Under the pieces are notes generated by a model. The model was not told where the DNA came from and ran no database searches. It saw nothing but the letters and a program-made list of their open reading frames with translations. DNA of 64,000 bases from CAYOEV01 sp964403075 (GTDB taxonomy: Bacteria > Bacteroidota > Bacteroidia > Cytophagales > Cyclobacteriaceae). How positions within the stretch are numbered: the stretch's first letter is position 1; each line of letters begins with the position of its first letter. Where the stretch lies: positions 1 through 64,000 of the forward strand of contig CAYOEV010000009.1 of the NCBI GenBank assembly GCA_964403075.1, in the 5' to 3' direction. The position numbers and the translations under genes were made by a program. Below, one piece after another: positions 54,048 through 62,271 of this stretch.

Positions 54048-55862
54048 ATGCCAAAAATTATGGAAGCAGTAGCGGAAAAAACCAGTTTAAAAGGCGGAGA
54101 ATTTCTTATCAAGGAATCTGCAGCCGCCGACGTATTCATCGCTGAAGAATTCAGTGAGGAGCAAAAAATGATGGCGCAAGCCACCATGGACTTTATAGAA
54201 AAAGAAATCGATCCTCACCTGGACCGCATGGAATCCATGGAGGACGGATTCATGGTCAGTCTGGTGAGTAAAGCAGGCGAGTTAGGCTTACTCGGAGTTA
54301 CTCTACCAGAGCAGTATGGTGGCCTGGGAATGGACTTCACCACTGGCATGTTGATTGCCGACGTGATAGGTGCAGCCGGATCATTTTCCACAACGTACGG
54401 CGCCCACACTGGCATCGGTATGTTACCTATCCTTTACTACGGTACGGAAGAGCAGAAAAATAAATACCTTCCGTTACTTACCTCAGGTGAATGGAAGGCG
54501 TCCTACTGCCTGACCGAGCCGGACGCAGGATCGGATGCCAACTCTGGTAAAACCAAAGCTACCCTTTCGGCGGACGGTAAGCACTACTTAATTAATGGTC
54601 AGAAAATGTGGATCACAAATGCCGGATTTGCTGACCTTTTTATTGTTTTCGCTAAAGTCGATGACGACAAGAAGTTGTCGGCATTTATTGTAGAAAAAAC
54701 GTTTGGTGGCATCACGCTGAACGACGAAGAGAAAAAATTAGGCATCAAAGGATCAAGCACTCGTCAGGTGTTCTTTAACGACTGTCCGGTACCTGTTGAA
54801 AACATGCTATCAGAGCGGGAAAATGGATTCAAAATTGCCGTCAACGTGCTAAATGTCGGACGAATTAAGTTGGGTTCAGGAGTGATCGGTGGTTGTAAGC
54901 GTGTCATCGATCAAGCCACAAAATATGCCAACGACCGCAAGCAATTCGGCACGGCCATTTCATCATTCGGAGCGATCCAAACAAAGTTGGCCAACCTGGC
55001 GGCCGGTACCTTTGCCATCGAATCTGCTGCCTATCGTGCGGGGCATGCCATACAAGAATCCATTGAAGTCAACGAGGAGGCAGGCATGTCGCACAGTGAG
55101 GCCAAAATGAAAGCGCTTGAGCAATGGGCCATTGAGTGCGCAATGATAAAAATTCTTGGGTCAGAGGTGCTCGATGAGGTTGTGGATGAGGGTGTACAAA
55201 TTTATGGTGGCATGGGCTTTTCTGAAGACGCGCCAATGGCACGTGCTTACCGAGATGCACGCATTTCACGCATTTATGAGGGGACCAATGAAATTAACCG
55301 AATGCTCATCGTCGGTATGATGATGAAAAAAGCCATGAAAGGCGAAGTAGACCTGATGGGCCCTGCCATGGCCGTGGGTAAAGAATTGACATCTGTTCCT
55401 TCTTTTGAAACTCCAGACCTAAGCCAGCCACTGGCGCAGGAACGTTTGACCATCAAAAATCTCAAAAAGGCAGTATTGATGGCCTCCGGAAAAGCCGCCG
55501 AAACTTTCGGTCCAAATTTGGAAGAAGAACAAGAAGTGCTGTTGCATCTTGCCGATATGCTGATACAGGTATATACCGCAGAATCAGCCATATTAAGGGC
55601 TGAAAAACTGGTAAGCAAATTAGGTGAAACAGCGGCTGAATGCTATGTAGACATGGCCAAATTAACGCTTTACCGCGCCACACAGATCATTAAGAATGCG
55701 GGAGACGAGGCGGTAGCATGCTTTACTGAAGGTGATGAATTGAAGGTGATGTTAATGGGCCTGAAAAGATTTACCAAAATGGAACCGTTAAATACGCGTG
55801 ACGTGCGCAGAAGGATTGCCGAAAAGATGATTGAGAAAAATAGTTTCCCCTATGAACTTTGA
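54048..55862 (+). CDS. acyl-CoA dehydrogenase, long form
   Basis: A protein of 604 residues. The acyl-CoA dehydrogenase core covers about 40-420, with CLTEPDAGSDANSGKT (FAD/substrate region), RKQFGTAI and the signature IYEGTNEINRMLIVGMMMKKAM. A C-terminal extension of about 180 residues makes it the ~600-residue type typical of bacterial fatty acid beta-oxidation. It oxidizes acyl-CoA to trans-2-enoyl-CoA, passing electrons to ETF. It stands as a single gene with its own palindromic control region and terminator. Confidence 0.95.
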   Translation: MPKIMEAVAEKTSLKGGEFLIKESAAADVFIAEEFSEEQKMMAQATMDFIEKEIDPHLDRMESMEDGFMVSLVSKAGELGLLGVTLPEQYGGLGMDFTTGMLIADVIGAAGSFSTTYGAHTGIGMLPILYYGTEEQKNKYLPLLTSGEWKASYCLTEPDAGSDANSGKTKATLSADGKHYLINGQKMWITNAGFADLFIVFAKVDDDKKLSAFIVEKTFGGITLNDEEKKLGIKGSSTRQVFFNDCPVPVENMLSERENGFKIAVNVLNVGRIKLGSGVIGGCKRVIDQATKYANDRKQFGTAISSFGAIQTKLANLAAGTFAIESAAYRAGHAIQESIEVNEEAGMSHSEAKMKALEQWAIECAMIKILGSEVLDEVVDEGVQIYGGMGFSEDAPMARAYRDARISRIYEGTNEINRMLIVGMMMKKAMKGEVDLMGPAMAVGKELTSVPSFETPDLSQPLAQERLTIKNLKKAVLMASGKAAETFGPNLEEEQEVLLHLADMLIQVYTAESAILRAEKLVSKLGETAAECYVDMAKLTLYRATQIIKNAGDEAVACFTEGDELKVMLMGLKRFTKMEPLNTRDVRRRIAEKMIEKNSFPYEL

Positions 55863-55889
55863 TCAGGTATTGAAATTTTAGGTACTAAA

Positions 55890-55916
55890 AGCCCCAGCCG
55901 AAAGTTGGGGTTTTTT
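55890..55916 (+). terminator. intrinsic terminator after the acyl-CoA dehydrogenase
   Basis: CCCCAGC (55892-55898) pairs with GTTGGGG (55904-55910), with one wobble, around CGAAA, followed by six T to 55916. Confidence 0.9.
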
Positions 55917-55949
55917 GTTTCTTTATCATCTCTTTGCGCGCATAATACG

Positions 55950-55957
55950 TAGATTTG
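55950..55957 (+). promoter_or_regulatory. -7 element upstream of the 475-residue unknown gene
   Basis: TAGATTTG matches TAnnTTTG, 26 bases before the ATG at 55984. No well-spaced TTTG is seen upstream. Confidence 0.4.
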
Positions 55958-55983
55958 ATCACAGACGAAAGGTGTAGCAGAAA

Positions 55984-57411
55984 ATGGAGCAAATCAAGCA
56001 ACTCAATACAGAGGAAAAAGCTCTTCAACTGAATCTGGACGATTCAATTTATGGTACCATAGCAGAAATAGGAGGCGGTCAGGAAGTGGCGGCCTATTTT
56101 TTTAAGGCAGGCGCCGCATCTGGCTCTATTGCCAAAACCATGTCGGCATACGACATGAAGTTCAGCGACGAAATATATGGCAAATGTGACCGGTATGTTA
56201 GTGAAGGCCGGGTGAAGCAGATGCTGGAGTGGGAATTTTCGCTTCTTACCGAGCGGCTAACCGAACGGGCGCAACGTTCCCGCTTCTTCGCCTTTTCCAA
56301 TACTGTAGAGACGATCAATTACGCCCGCACCAATGAAGGTGGAGGCTGGATGGGCATTCGTTTTTTTAAGCGTCCTGGGCAGGAAATACCCAACCAGTGT
56401 ACGTTGCACGTCAACCTAAAAGACAATCAACCACATTGGCAGCAAAATGCATTGGGCAAACTTGGTGTAAACCTGATTCACTCTTGCTATGCTTTTGATA
56501 ATCCGGAGGACATCATCAATCATTTGCGCGACAATATCCATCCCAGCAGGGTAGAAATTGATTTCTTCAGTATTCAGGGTGCCGACTATGCCGACGCAGA
56601 CACCCGGCTGCTCAGCCTTTCGCTTGTAAGAAAAGGACTCTCCCATGCCGTCATGTTCAACGCCAAAGGCAAGGTCATGCAGGCATCGGAGTCACTTTAC
56701 CGTAAAAATATACTCGTACTACGTGGCAGGTTTCGCCCAGTTACCCATGTGAATGTAGACATGATGATCTCCGCCATGCGTGAGTTCAGACGAGAAAAAG
56801 ACGTCAACATTGATGCCATATTTCCGCTGATTGAACTCACCCTCAATGACCTGACAATGGGTGGTGACCTTGATGAAAGTGATTTTCTGGAACGGGTGGA
56901 CGTACTCAGCGCATTGGGGCAAACAGTGATGATCACAGACTTTCAGGAACATTACAAAATTGCGTCTTACCTGACCAAATTCACGCGCAAAGCCAAGATA
57001 GGGCTGGTACTGGGAGTAAATAACCTCAATCAGATTTTCAATGAGAAATATTACGACAACCTCACGGGAGGTATCCTGGAGTCATTCAGCAGGCTATTTG
57101 GGAGTAATTCCAAACTGCTCATCTACCCTGCTTTCAAGCCTGGAACGCAACATATCATAGACCTGGATTCTTTTCAACCACCCCCTCACCTGATACACCT
57201 TTTCGAACATTTTAAAAGCAACCAACAGATTACTTCCATCCATGGGGCTAAACTTGAAAACCTACACATCATTTCAGACGAAGTACTGGAAATGATCGAA
57301 AAAGGCCATGATGGCTGGGAAGCGTTTGTTCCACAGCGAGTGGTCAATCTTATCAAAAGTCAATCTCTATTCAATTACCAATCCAGATCCCCGGAAAAAG
57401 CAGAAGCCTGA
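55984..57411 (+). CDS. unknown soluble protein of 475 residues
   Basis: I do not recognise a function. The protein has no signal peptide or membrane helix and looks like a folded cytosolic protein without low-complexity regions. Notable segments are IAEIGGGQEVAAYFFKAGAASGSIAKTMSAYD near the N-terminus (split here by residues 27-58), TNEGGGWMGIRFF (about 117-129), and VLRGRFRPVTHVNVDMM in the middle. The sequence has the even, well-conserved feel of a protein kept across a phylum. It is preceded by its own -7-like element and a terminator, and by contrast the next gene has a separate promoter, so it is probably monocistronic. Codon use looks like its neighbours. Confidence 0.8.
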   Translation: MEQIKQLNTEEKALQLNLDDSIYGTIAEIGGGQEVAAYFFKAGAASGSIAKTMSAYDMKFSDEIYGKCDRYVSEGRVKQMLEWEFSLLTERLTERAQRSRFFAFSNTVETINYARTNEGGGWMGIRFFKRPGQEIPNQCTLHVNLKDNQPHWQQNALGKLGVNLIHSCYAFDNPEDIINHLRDNIHPSRVEIDFFSIQGADYADADTRLLSLSLVRKGLSHAVMFNAKGKVMQASESLYRKNILVLRGRFRPVTHVNVDMMISAMREFRREKDVNIDAIFPLIELTLNDLTMGGDLDESDFLERVDVLSALGQTVMITDFQEHYKIASYLTKFTRKAKIGLVLGVNNLNQIFNEKYYDNLTGGILESFSRLFGSNSKLLIYPAFKPGTQHIIDLDSFQPPPHLIHLFEHFKSNQQITSIHGAKLENLHIISDEVLEMIEKGHDGWEAFVPQRVVNLIKSQSLFNYQSRSPEKAEA

Positions 57412-57432
57412 TACATTCAAAAGCAAATAATC

Positions 57433-57461
57433 TTTGGGTTTAAAAAGAGCGTCTATATTTG
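57433..57461 (+). promoter_or_regulatory. promoter of the NSS symporter gene
   Basis: TTTG (57433-57436) and TATATTTG (57454-57461) are separated by 17 bases, slightly short of the usual 19-21. The -7 octamer lies inside a small inverted repeat GCGTC (57449-57453) / GACGC (57461-57465). Confidence 0.5.
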
Positions 57462-57481
57462 ACGCCTGATTTTTAAAACCT

Positions 57482-58876
57482 ATGAGCAGCAGAGGAGCAT
57501 TTTCTAGTAAGGCGGGATTTATATTGGCAGCCGCAGGGTCAGCCGTAGGCCTGGGCAACATTTGGGGGTTCCCTTACGAAGTGGGCCAGGGCGGCGGCGC
57601 GGCCTTCGTGATCATCTATCTGTTTTTTTGTTTCGTCCTCTGCTTTCCCGTGATGGTAACTGAAATCGCCATTGGAAGAAAAACCCAAAAAAATCCCTAC
57701 GGTGCCTTCAACAGCCTCGGCTTCAAAAAGTGGCGAGGACTTGGTCTTCTGGGCATTCTTAGCGGATTCCTCATCCTTTCTTTTTACAACGTTATCGCCG
57801 GTTGGGCTTTTGGCTACGTGTTTGAAATGATCGTTGGCAACTTTGCCATCTCTGAATCCTTTGGCGACTACATCAAGGATGTTTTTAAGGTGGGCGCTTA
57901 CGGGCTTGTATTTATGGCGGTCACCGCTTTTGTGGTATCCAAGGGAATATCTGGAGGTATTGAAAAAGCCGCCAAGATCCTCATGCCCACCCTCATCGTT
58001 ATGATGTTGGCACTGGTTATTTATGGACTTACCCTACCCAACGCCATAGATGGCTTACGTTTTTACCTCGTACCTGACTTTAGTAAAATCAATGCCTCAG
58101 TGGTTTATAACGCCATGGGGCAGGCCTTCTTCTCCCTTTCATTGGGTATGGGTGCGTTAATTACCTATGGAAGCTATGTGGGCAAAAACGACAACATCGT
58201 GAGCTCTGCAGCACTAATTACACTCACTGATGTGGGCATAGCCCTGATTGCCGGCCTGATGATTTTCCCACTTATTGGTTTTATGAGCGGGGGCACCATG
58301 GAGGGGGCCGGCGGTGGACCGGGACTGATTTTTGTCACCTTACCTGAAATTTTTGGTTCCATCGGCGGTACACTCGGATCGATCGTGGGCACCACCTTTT
58401 TCCTTTTACTCTGTTTTGCTGCCCTGACCTCCACTGTTTCTCTGCTGGAAGTACCCATCGCCTTTGTAGTAGACGAAATGAAGGTACGCCGCAAGAAAGC
58501 AGCCTGGATGGTATCCTTGATTATTTTTATTGTTGGTATTCCATCCCTGCTGGGCAATGGGTATTCCCCATTTTTTAGCACCCAATTCATTACTTATAAA
58601 TCAGGTGGAGTAGACACAGACTTTTTGTCTTTCATTGCCGCTCTGGCAAATGACACCATCTTGCCACTCGGCGGTTGCCTAATCGCCTTTTTTGCGGCTC
58701 ATGTGTGGAAGAAGCACCATCTGGACGAAGAGCTATCGAATGGTGCCCCGGGATACAAAAATTCCCTAATTCAAAAATATTTGAATGTAACCGTTGGATA
58801 CTTCGCCCCTATCGTACTGGCCACCTTGTTTATACTGACTGTATTGTTCAAGTTCTTTGGCATTGAACTTCTTTAA
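57482..58876 (+). CDS. sodium:neurotransmitter symporter family (NSS) transporter
   Basis: A protein of 464 residues with about 11-12 membrane helices and the NSS TM1 signature KAGFILAAAGSAVGLGNIWGFPYEVGQGGGAAF, where the unwound part binds Na+ and substrate. LeuT-type relatives carry amino acids; tryptophan, leucine or tyrosine are typical, but the substrate is not readable here. The stop lies 4 bases from that of the convergent next gene. Confidence 0.94.
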   Translation: MSSRGAFSSKAGFILAAAGSAVGLGNIWGFPYEVGQGGGAAFVIIYLFFCFVLCFPVMVTEIAIGRKTQKNPYGAFNSLGFKKWRGLGLLGILSGFLILSFYNVIAGWAFGYVFEMIVGNFAISESFGDYIKDVFKVGAYGLVFMAVTAFVVSKGISGGIEKAAKILMPTLIVMMLALVIYGLTLPNAIDGLRFYLVPDFSKINASVVYNAMGQAFFSLSLGMGALITYGSYVGKNDNIVSSAALITLTDVGIALIAGLMIFPLIGFMSGGTMEGAGGGPGLIFVTLPEIFGSIGGTLGSIVGTTFFLLLCFAALTSTVSLLEVPIAFVVDEMKVRRKKAAWMVSLIIFIVGIPSLLGNGYSPFFSTQFITYKSGGVDTDFLSFIAALANDTILPLGGCLIAFFAAHVWKKHHLDEELSNGAPGYKNSLIQKYLNVTVGYFAPIVLATLFILTVLFKFFGIELL

Positions 58877-58880
58877 AAAT

Positions 58881-59675
58881 TCACTTCCTAAAGCTCTTCA
58901 GAAATTTCTCGTCAAAGATGATGACATATTCACCCTTGGGCAGGCTGGAAATATTGATCCGGTTGCTTTGCCCTTGTAGCACCATTTCATTGGCTCCATC
59001 CACCACTTCAAACGAAGCCGCACGAGATAATATCAGTTCGTCACCCGCCCGGGTAACTCTTACCTTCTCTGCATAATAGGCCATCTCTACCTCTGGTGAA
59101 TACTGGTAGGTGCCATCATCCTCCTCGTATCTGATCCGAAATTTATTCACACCCTCTATAAACAAAGGAAAACTGGCGTAGCTAGATCCTCCGAAAATAC
59201 CTCGGGCGGCCAACGTATCTATGACGTCCCAATAATCTAATTCATACCGTTGCACCAGGTATTTTCCATCGGGTTGCTCCCCTTTAGACGACCAGTTTAG
59301 TACCGAATCATTTACATCCACATTCAAAAAGCGGAAATTATTGTGGTATCGAATGGCCTCTGGATTTAAAATTTTAGGGGTGTGCACACTGTCTTGATAA
59401 AAAATTCGCACACTTACCGGCACATAACGCTCCAATCCCTTGAAATCGATCACCAGGGCACTGACGTTGTAGTTCATTTTGAGGGGCCGATCATTGATGG
59501 TCATACGATCTACGATGAATCTCCTGCTAACGGCAGAGTAAGGGTTTTGCACATACAATGCCTCCCCACGGTATACCCCAGCCAATCTGATTGCCAGCTG
59601 CTGATCTACCTGTGCGCAGGCGACGCCAGAGCTCCAGACAATTCCTAAGAAGTACAGTAACCTGACCATGAGCAT
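58881..59675 (-). CDS. secreted beta-rich protein of unknown function
   Basis: About 264 residues from ATG 59673-59675, preceded by AGGCAG; a longer reading to 59759 would put 28 polar residues ahead of the signal peptide. The signal is MLMVRLLYFLGIVWSSGVACAQ. The rest is predicted beta-strand with no cysteine motif or known catalytic pattern. Segments include RYELDYWDVIDTLAARGIFGGSS and LPKGEYVIIFDEKFLKSF, the latter resembling the last strand of sorting-type or Ig-like C-termini but without an R/K tail pattern I would call T9SS. Periplasmic or cell-surface location is inferred. Confidence 0.75.
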   Translation of the reverse strand: MLMVRLLYFLGIVWSSGVACAQVDQQLAIRLAGVYRGEALYVQNPYSAVSRRFIVDRMTINDRPLKMNYNVSALVIDFKGLERYVPVSVRIFYQDSVHTPKILNPEAIRYHNNFRFLNVDVNDSVLNWSSKGEQPDGKYLVQRYELDYWDVIDTLAARGIFGGSSYASFPLFIEGVNKFRIRYEEDDGTYQYSPEVEMAYYAEKVRVTRAGDELILSRAASFEVVDGANEMVLQGQSNRINISSLPKGEYVIIFDEKFLKSFRK

Positions 59676-59709
59676 TAATCTGCCTGTGATTCGCGTATAA
59701 ACAAATATA

Positions 59710-59717
59710 TACCTTTG
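59710..59717 (+). promoter_or_regulatory. -7 element upstream of the DUF4136-like lipoprotein
   Basis: TACCTTTG matches TAnnTTTG, 62 bases before the ATG at 59780. A partial TGTG stands near the expected -33 site. Confidence 0.4.
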
Positions 59718-59779
59718 CTTGTATTTGATGGGGCAATGCACATACCACATCATCATCATTAATTTTAATTTAGTGCCTC

Positions 59780-60376
59780 ATGAAAATCTTTTGTATTGCA
59801 CTAGGCCTTTTGTTGCTTTCTTCCTGTGCACCCGAACCCATTGCATTTTTAAGTGATAAAGCGCGCTTTCAGGATTATGAATCATTTAAACTCCTCAGTC
59901 CAAAGCTTAATCGCACCAACCTGGGTCAAAACAGTGCCACTCTTATCGATGATATGGAATACTGGCTACGGTACGGCATGCGCGAAAGAGATTTCGAAGA
60001 AAACAACCTGAGTCCCGATCTGATCCTGCGCTACGACCTGGTCACCAACCGTGGAACCAGCACGAGTGTCTCCCCAGGTTTTGGTTATGCCATTGCAAAT
60101 ACCCGTACCTTCCTGGAGTCTACCATTATTCTGGAATTGATTAGCACAGAAACCAATAAAATGATCTGGCAAAGTAGTTATGACTTGAGTCAAAAATCCG
60201 GTAAAAGAAGCCGCGAGGCTACTGAAAGTGCCATCACGGACATGTTTTATACTTTTCCATACCGCGCCGGATCAAAAAAACTGGATGAAGATCTGGCAGA
60301 CTTCCGGGCTGGCCGTAAAAAGGTAAAGGCCCGACAGAAAGCAGAACGGAAAGCTGAAAAGGCACGCCAACTATAA
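59780..60376 (+). CDS. DUF4136-like lipoprotein
   Basis: A protein of 198 residues with lipobox LLSSC (cysteine 17). Segments such as DYESFKLLSP, MEYWLRYGMRERDF, DLILRYDLVTNRG, STIILELISTETNKMIWQSSYD and the final AITDMFYTFP match the DUF4136 layout, which resembles LPP20/CsgG-related beta domains. Its role is unknown; relatives sit in the outer membrane. A strongly basic C-terminal tail (about 175-198, RKKVKARQKAERKAEKARQ) is unusual. NhaC follows after 5 bases, so they are probably co-transcribed. Confidence 0.75.
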   Translation: MKIFCIALGLLLLSSCAPEPIAFLSDKARFQDYESFKLLSPKLNRTNLGQNSATLIDDMEYWLRYGMRERDFEENNLSPDLILRYDLVTNRGTSTSVSPGFGYAIANTRTFLESTIILELISTETNKMIWQSSYDLSQKSGKRSREATESAITDMFYTFPYRAGSKKLDEDLADFRAGRKKVKARQKAERKAEKARQL

Positions 60377-60381
60377 TTTTT

Positions 60382-61785
60382 ATGGATCATTACGGCTTCT
60401 GGTCGCTGGTACCTCCACTCCTGGCCATTGTTATGGCCATCACTACCCGGCAAGTCATCTTTTCCCTCACCCTCGGTATTTTCGCCGGCTGGCTCATTCT
60501 CTCCGGAGGTCGGCCAATCACAGCCTTCCTGGGCACGCTGGATGCACTGGTCAGTGTATTTAAGAGTGAAGGAAACACCCGTACGGTATTTTTCACGCTG
60601 TTCATTGGTGCCTTAATTGCCTTGATGCGACACGTAGGCGGCGTCAACGGATTCACCCAATGGATTACCCGACGATTTGAGAACAGTCGGCATCCCAACC
60701 GAAGGCTTCAAATGGGCGCTGCCACCGTCGGCTTTCTTTTGTTCATTGAATCCAATATTTCCATTCTCACAGTAGGTACGGTTTTCCGGCCACTATTTGA
60801 TCGCTACGGCTTATCGAGAGAGAAACTGGCCTACCTCGCAGATTCCAGTTCCGCCCCCAGCTGCATCCTATTTCCCATTAATGCGTGGGGTGCCTACATC
60901 ATGGGCTTACTGGCCGCTTACGAGGGAATTGATCCTTTCGGCACATTGGTCGGATCTATACCTTATAACTTTTATGCCATACTCACGCTGTTGCTTGTCT
61001 TCTTTATCGCCTATTCCGGCAACGACTTTTCGGCCATGAAGCACACAAAGCCTGTGGTGGTGTCCCAAGAAATAAGTACAGGTCAAAATGGTAATCTATG
61101 GAACATGGTTATCCCATTGCTGGTGATGGTGGGTAGCATGCCGATTTTTCTGGTATACACCGGATGGGACGCCCACGCAGCGAACGATTTGGGCGGTAGA
61201 CTGTGGTCCAGCATTTCCAATGGATCTGGCGCTACTGCGGTACTGTATGCCATTGGTACTTCTCTGGTGGTGGCAGGTATTCTTTATGGCTTTCAGAAAA
61301 AACTGACACTTAAATCCTATTTCGAACAAGCCGTCGTGGGTATGGGCGAAATGGTGACCATGTCCATACTCATGGTGATGGCTTTTGCGATTGGCAACAT
61401 CTGTAACGAGATGGGCACCGGCAAATATGTGGCAGAAGTCACTGCTCAGTGGTTGTCACCGGGGCTGGCCCCCATGATCATATTCATCACTAGCTGCTTC
61501 ATTGCATTCTCTACCGGTACTTCCTGGGGCACATTCGCCATTATGATGTCCATTGCCATGCCACTTGCACTGACCATTGATGCCAATGTCTATCTGGTGG
61601 TGGCTGCCGTTTTGGGTGGTGGTGTATTTGGAGACCACTGTTCCCCCATTAGTGATACCTCATTGATAGCTTCTATCGCCGCCCAGTGCGACCACATCGA
61701 CCATGTGCGCACACAACTTCCTTATGCCCTGGCTACTGGTGCACTAAGCGCACTGCTCTATCTGCTCTTAGGTTTGTGGATGTAA
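60382..61785 (+). CDS. Na+/H+ antiporter NhaC-family protein
   Basis: A protein of 467 residues with about 11 membrane helices. The family signatures are SWGTFAIMMSIAMP and the late FGDHCSPISDTSLIAS. Members exchange Na+ for H+ or couple to small organic acids or amino acids. The ATG at 60382 lies 5 bases after the lipoprotein gene. Na+ circulation here could serve the NSS symporter nearby, though that is only context. Confidence 0.92.
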   Translation: MDHYGFWSLVPPLLAIVMAITTRQVIFSLTLGIFAGWLILSGGRPITAFLGTLDALVSVFKSEGNTRTVFFTLFIGALIALMRHVGGVNGFTQWITRRFENSRHPNRRLQMGAATVGFLLFIESNISILTVGTVFRPLFDRYGLSREKLAYLADSSSAPSCILFPINAWGAYIMGLLAAYEGIDPFGTLVGSIPYNFYAILTLLLVFFIAYSGNDFSAMKHTKPVVVSQEISTGQNGNLWNMVIPLLVMVGSMPIFLVYTGWDAHAANDLGGRLWSSISNGSGATAVLYAIGTSLVVAGILYGFQKKLTLKSYFEQAVVGMGEMVTMSILMVMAFAIGNICNEMGTGKYVAEVTAQWLSPGLAPMIIFITSCFIAFSTGTSWGTFAIMMSIAMPLALTIDANVYLVVAAVLGGGVFGDHCSPISDTSLIASIAAQCDHIDHVRTQLPYALATGALSALLYLLLGLWM

Positions 61786-61840
61786 AAAAACTTCCACGCT
61801 AGTAAAAAAAAGAATAAAGACCCCCTACTCTAACAAGAAA

Positions 61841-62203
61841 TCAATCTTTCGGCTTGTCTTGTTTTTTCGGTGCAGCCTTTTTCGGGGCGGCCTTTTTCTC
61901 TGCCCTAGGCTGTACTGGTTTGTCAGGCGTTGACGTTTCGGACTCTACCGCCGTCTTCTTTTCGGCTGCAGGTGCCACTTTTTTGGTTGCTGCCGACTTG
62001 GGCGCTGCTTCTTTGGCTACAGGGGCTTTCTCCGCCTTGGGTGCTGTCTTTTGGGCTTTTTTCTTGGCAAATTCTGCCTTGATGGCTTCCACATCCACTT
62101 GCTTTACCGGAGGCTGCGCATTCAGTAATTTGATACGCTTTAATTTGGCCTTGGCTCTCGCCACATTTTTCCGACCTTTTCTTTCTAATCTGGTAACCGC
62201 CAT
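61841..62203 (-). CDS. small lysine/alanine/proline-rich basic protein
   Basis: About 120 residues from ATG 62201-62203. The start MAVTRLERKGRKNVARAKAK is highly basic, and a short ordered part follows (PPVKQVDVEAIKAEFAKKK). The second half is a low-complexity K/A/P/E tail with repeats such as KKAAPKKAAPKK, like histone H1-type or nucleoid and ribosome-associated tails. A longer reading to 62278 crosses the promoter region and is rejected. Nucleic acid binding is inferred from composition alone. Confidence 0.75.
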   Translation of the reverse strand: MAVTRLERKGRKNVARAKAKLKRIKLLNAQPPVKQVDVEAIKAEFAKKKAQKTAPKAEKAPVAKEAAPKSAATKKVAPAAEKKTAVESETSTPDKPVQPRAEKKAAPKKAAPKKQDKPKD

Positions 62204-62230
62204 CGTTGGGTATTTTTTGAAATCGAGGTG

Positions 62231-62262
62231 CAAATTTAGCTGATTCCATAGTTTTGTCCAAA
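62231..62262 (-). promoter_or_regulatory. near-consensus promoter of the basic protein gene
   Basis: On the minus strand TTTG (62262-62259), 20 bases, then TAAATTTG (62238-62231). This matches the Bacteroidota promoter TTTG-N19-21-TAnnTTTG in both elements and lies 28 bases before the ATG. Confidence 0.75.
62249..62256 (+). promoter_or_regulatory. -7 element for hisS
   Basis: TAGTTTTG matches TAnnTTTG, 16 bases before the hisS ATG at 62272. It lies within the spacer of the divergent promoter, so the two overlap. It supports ATG 62272 as the hisS start over TTG 62254. Confidence 0.5.
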
Positions 62263-62271
62263 CTTTGTGAC

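Noticed and set aside
55984..57411. Calling the unknown 475-residue protein a nicotinate-nucleotide adenylyltransferase or a TonB-linked protein
   Set aside because: No nucleotidyltransferase HxGH or ISSTxxR motif, no signal peptide and no beta-barrel pattern are visible, so no function was assigned.
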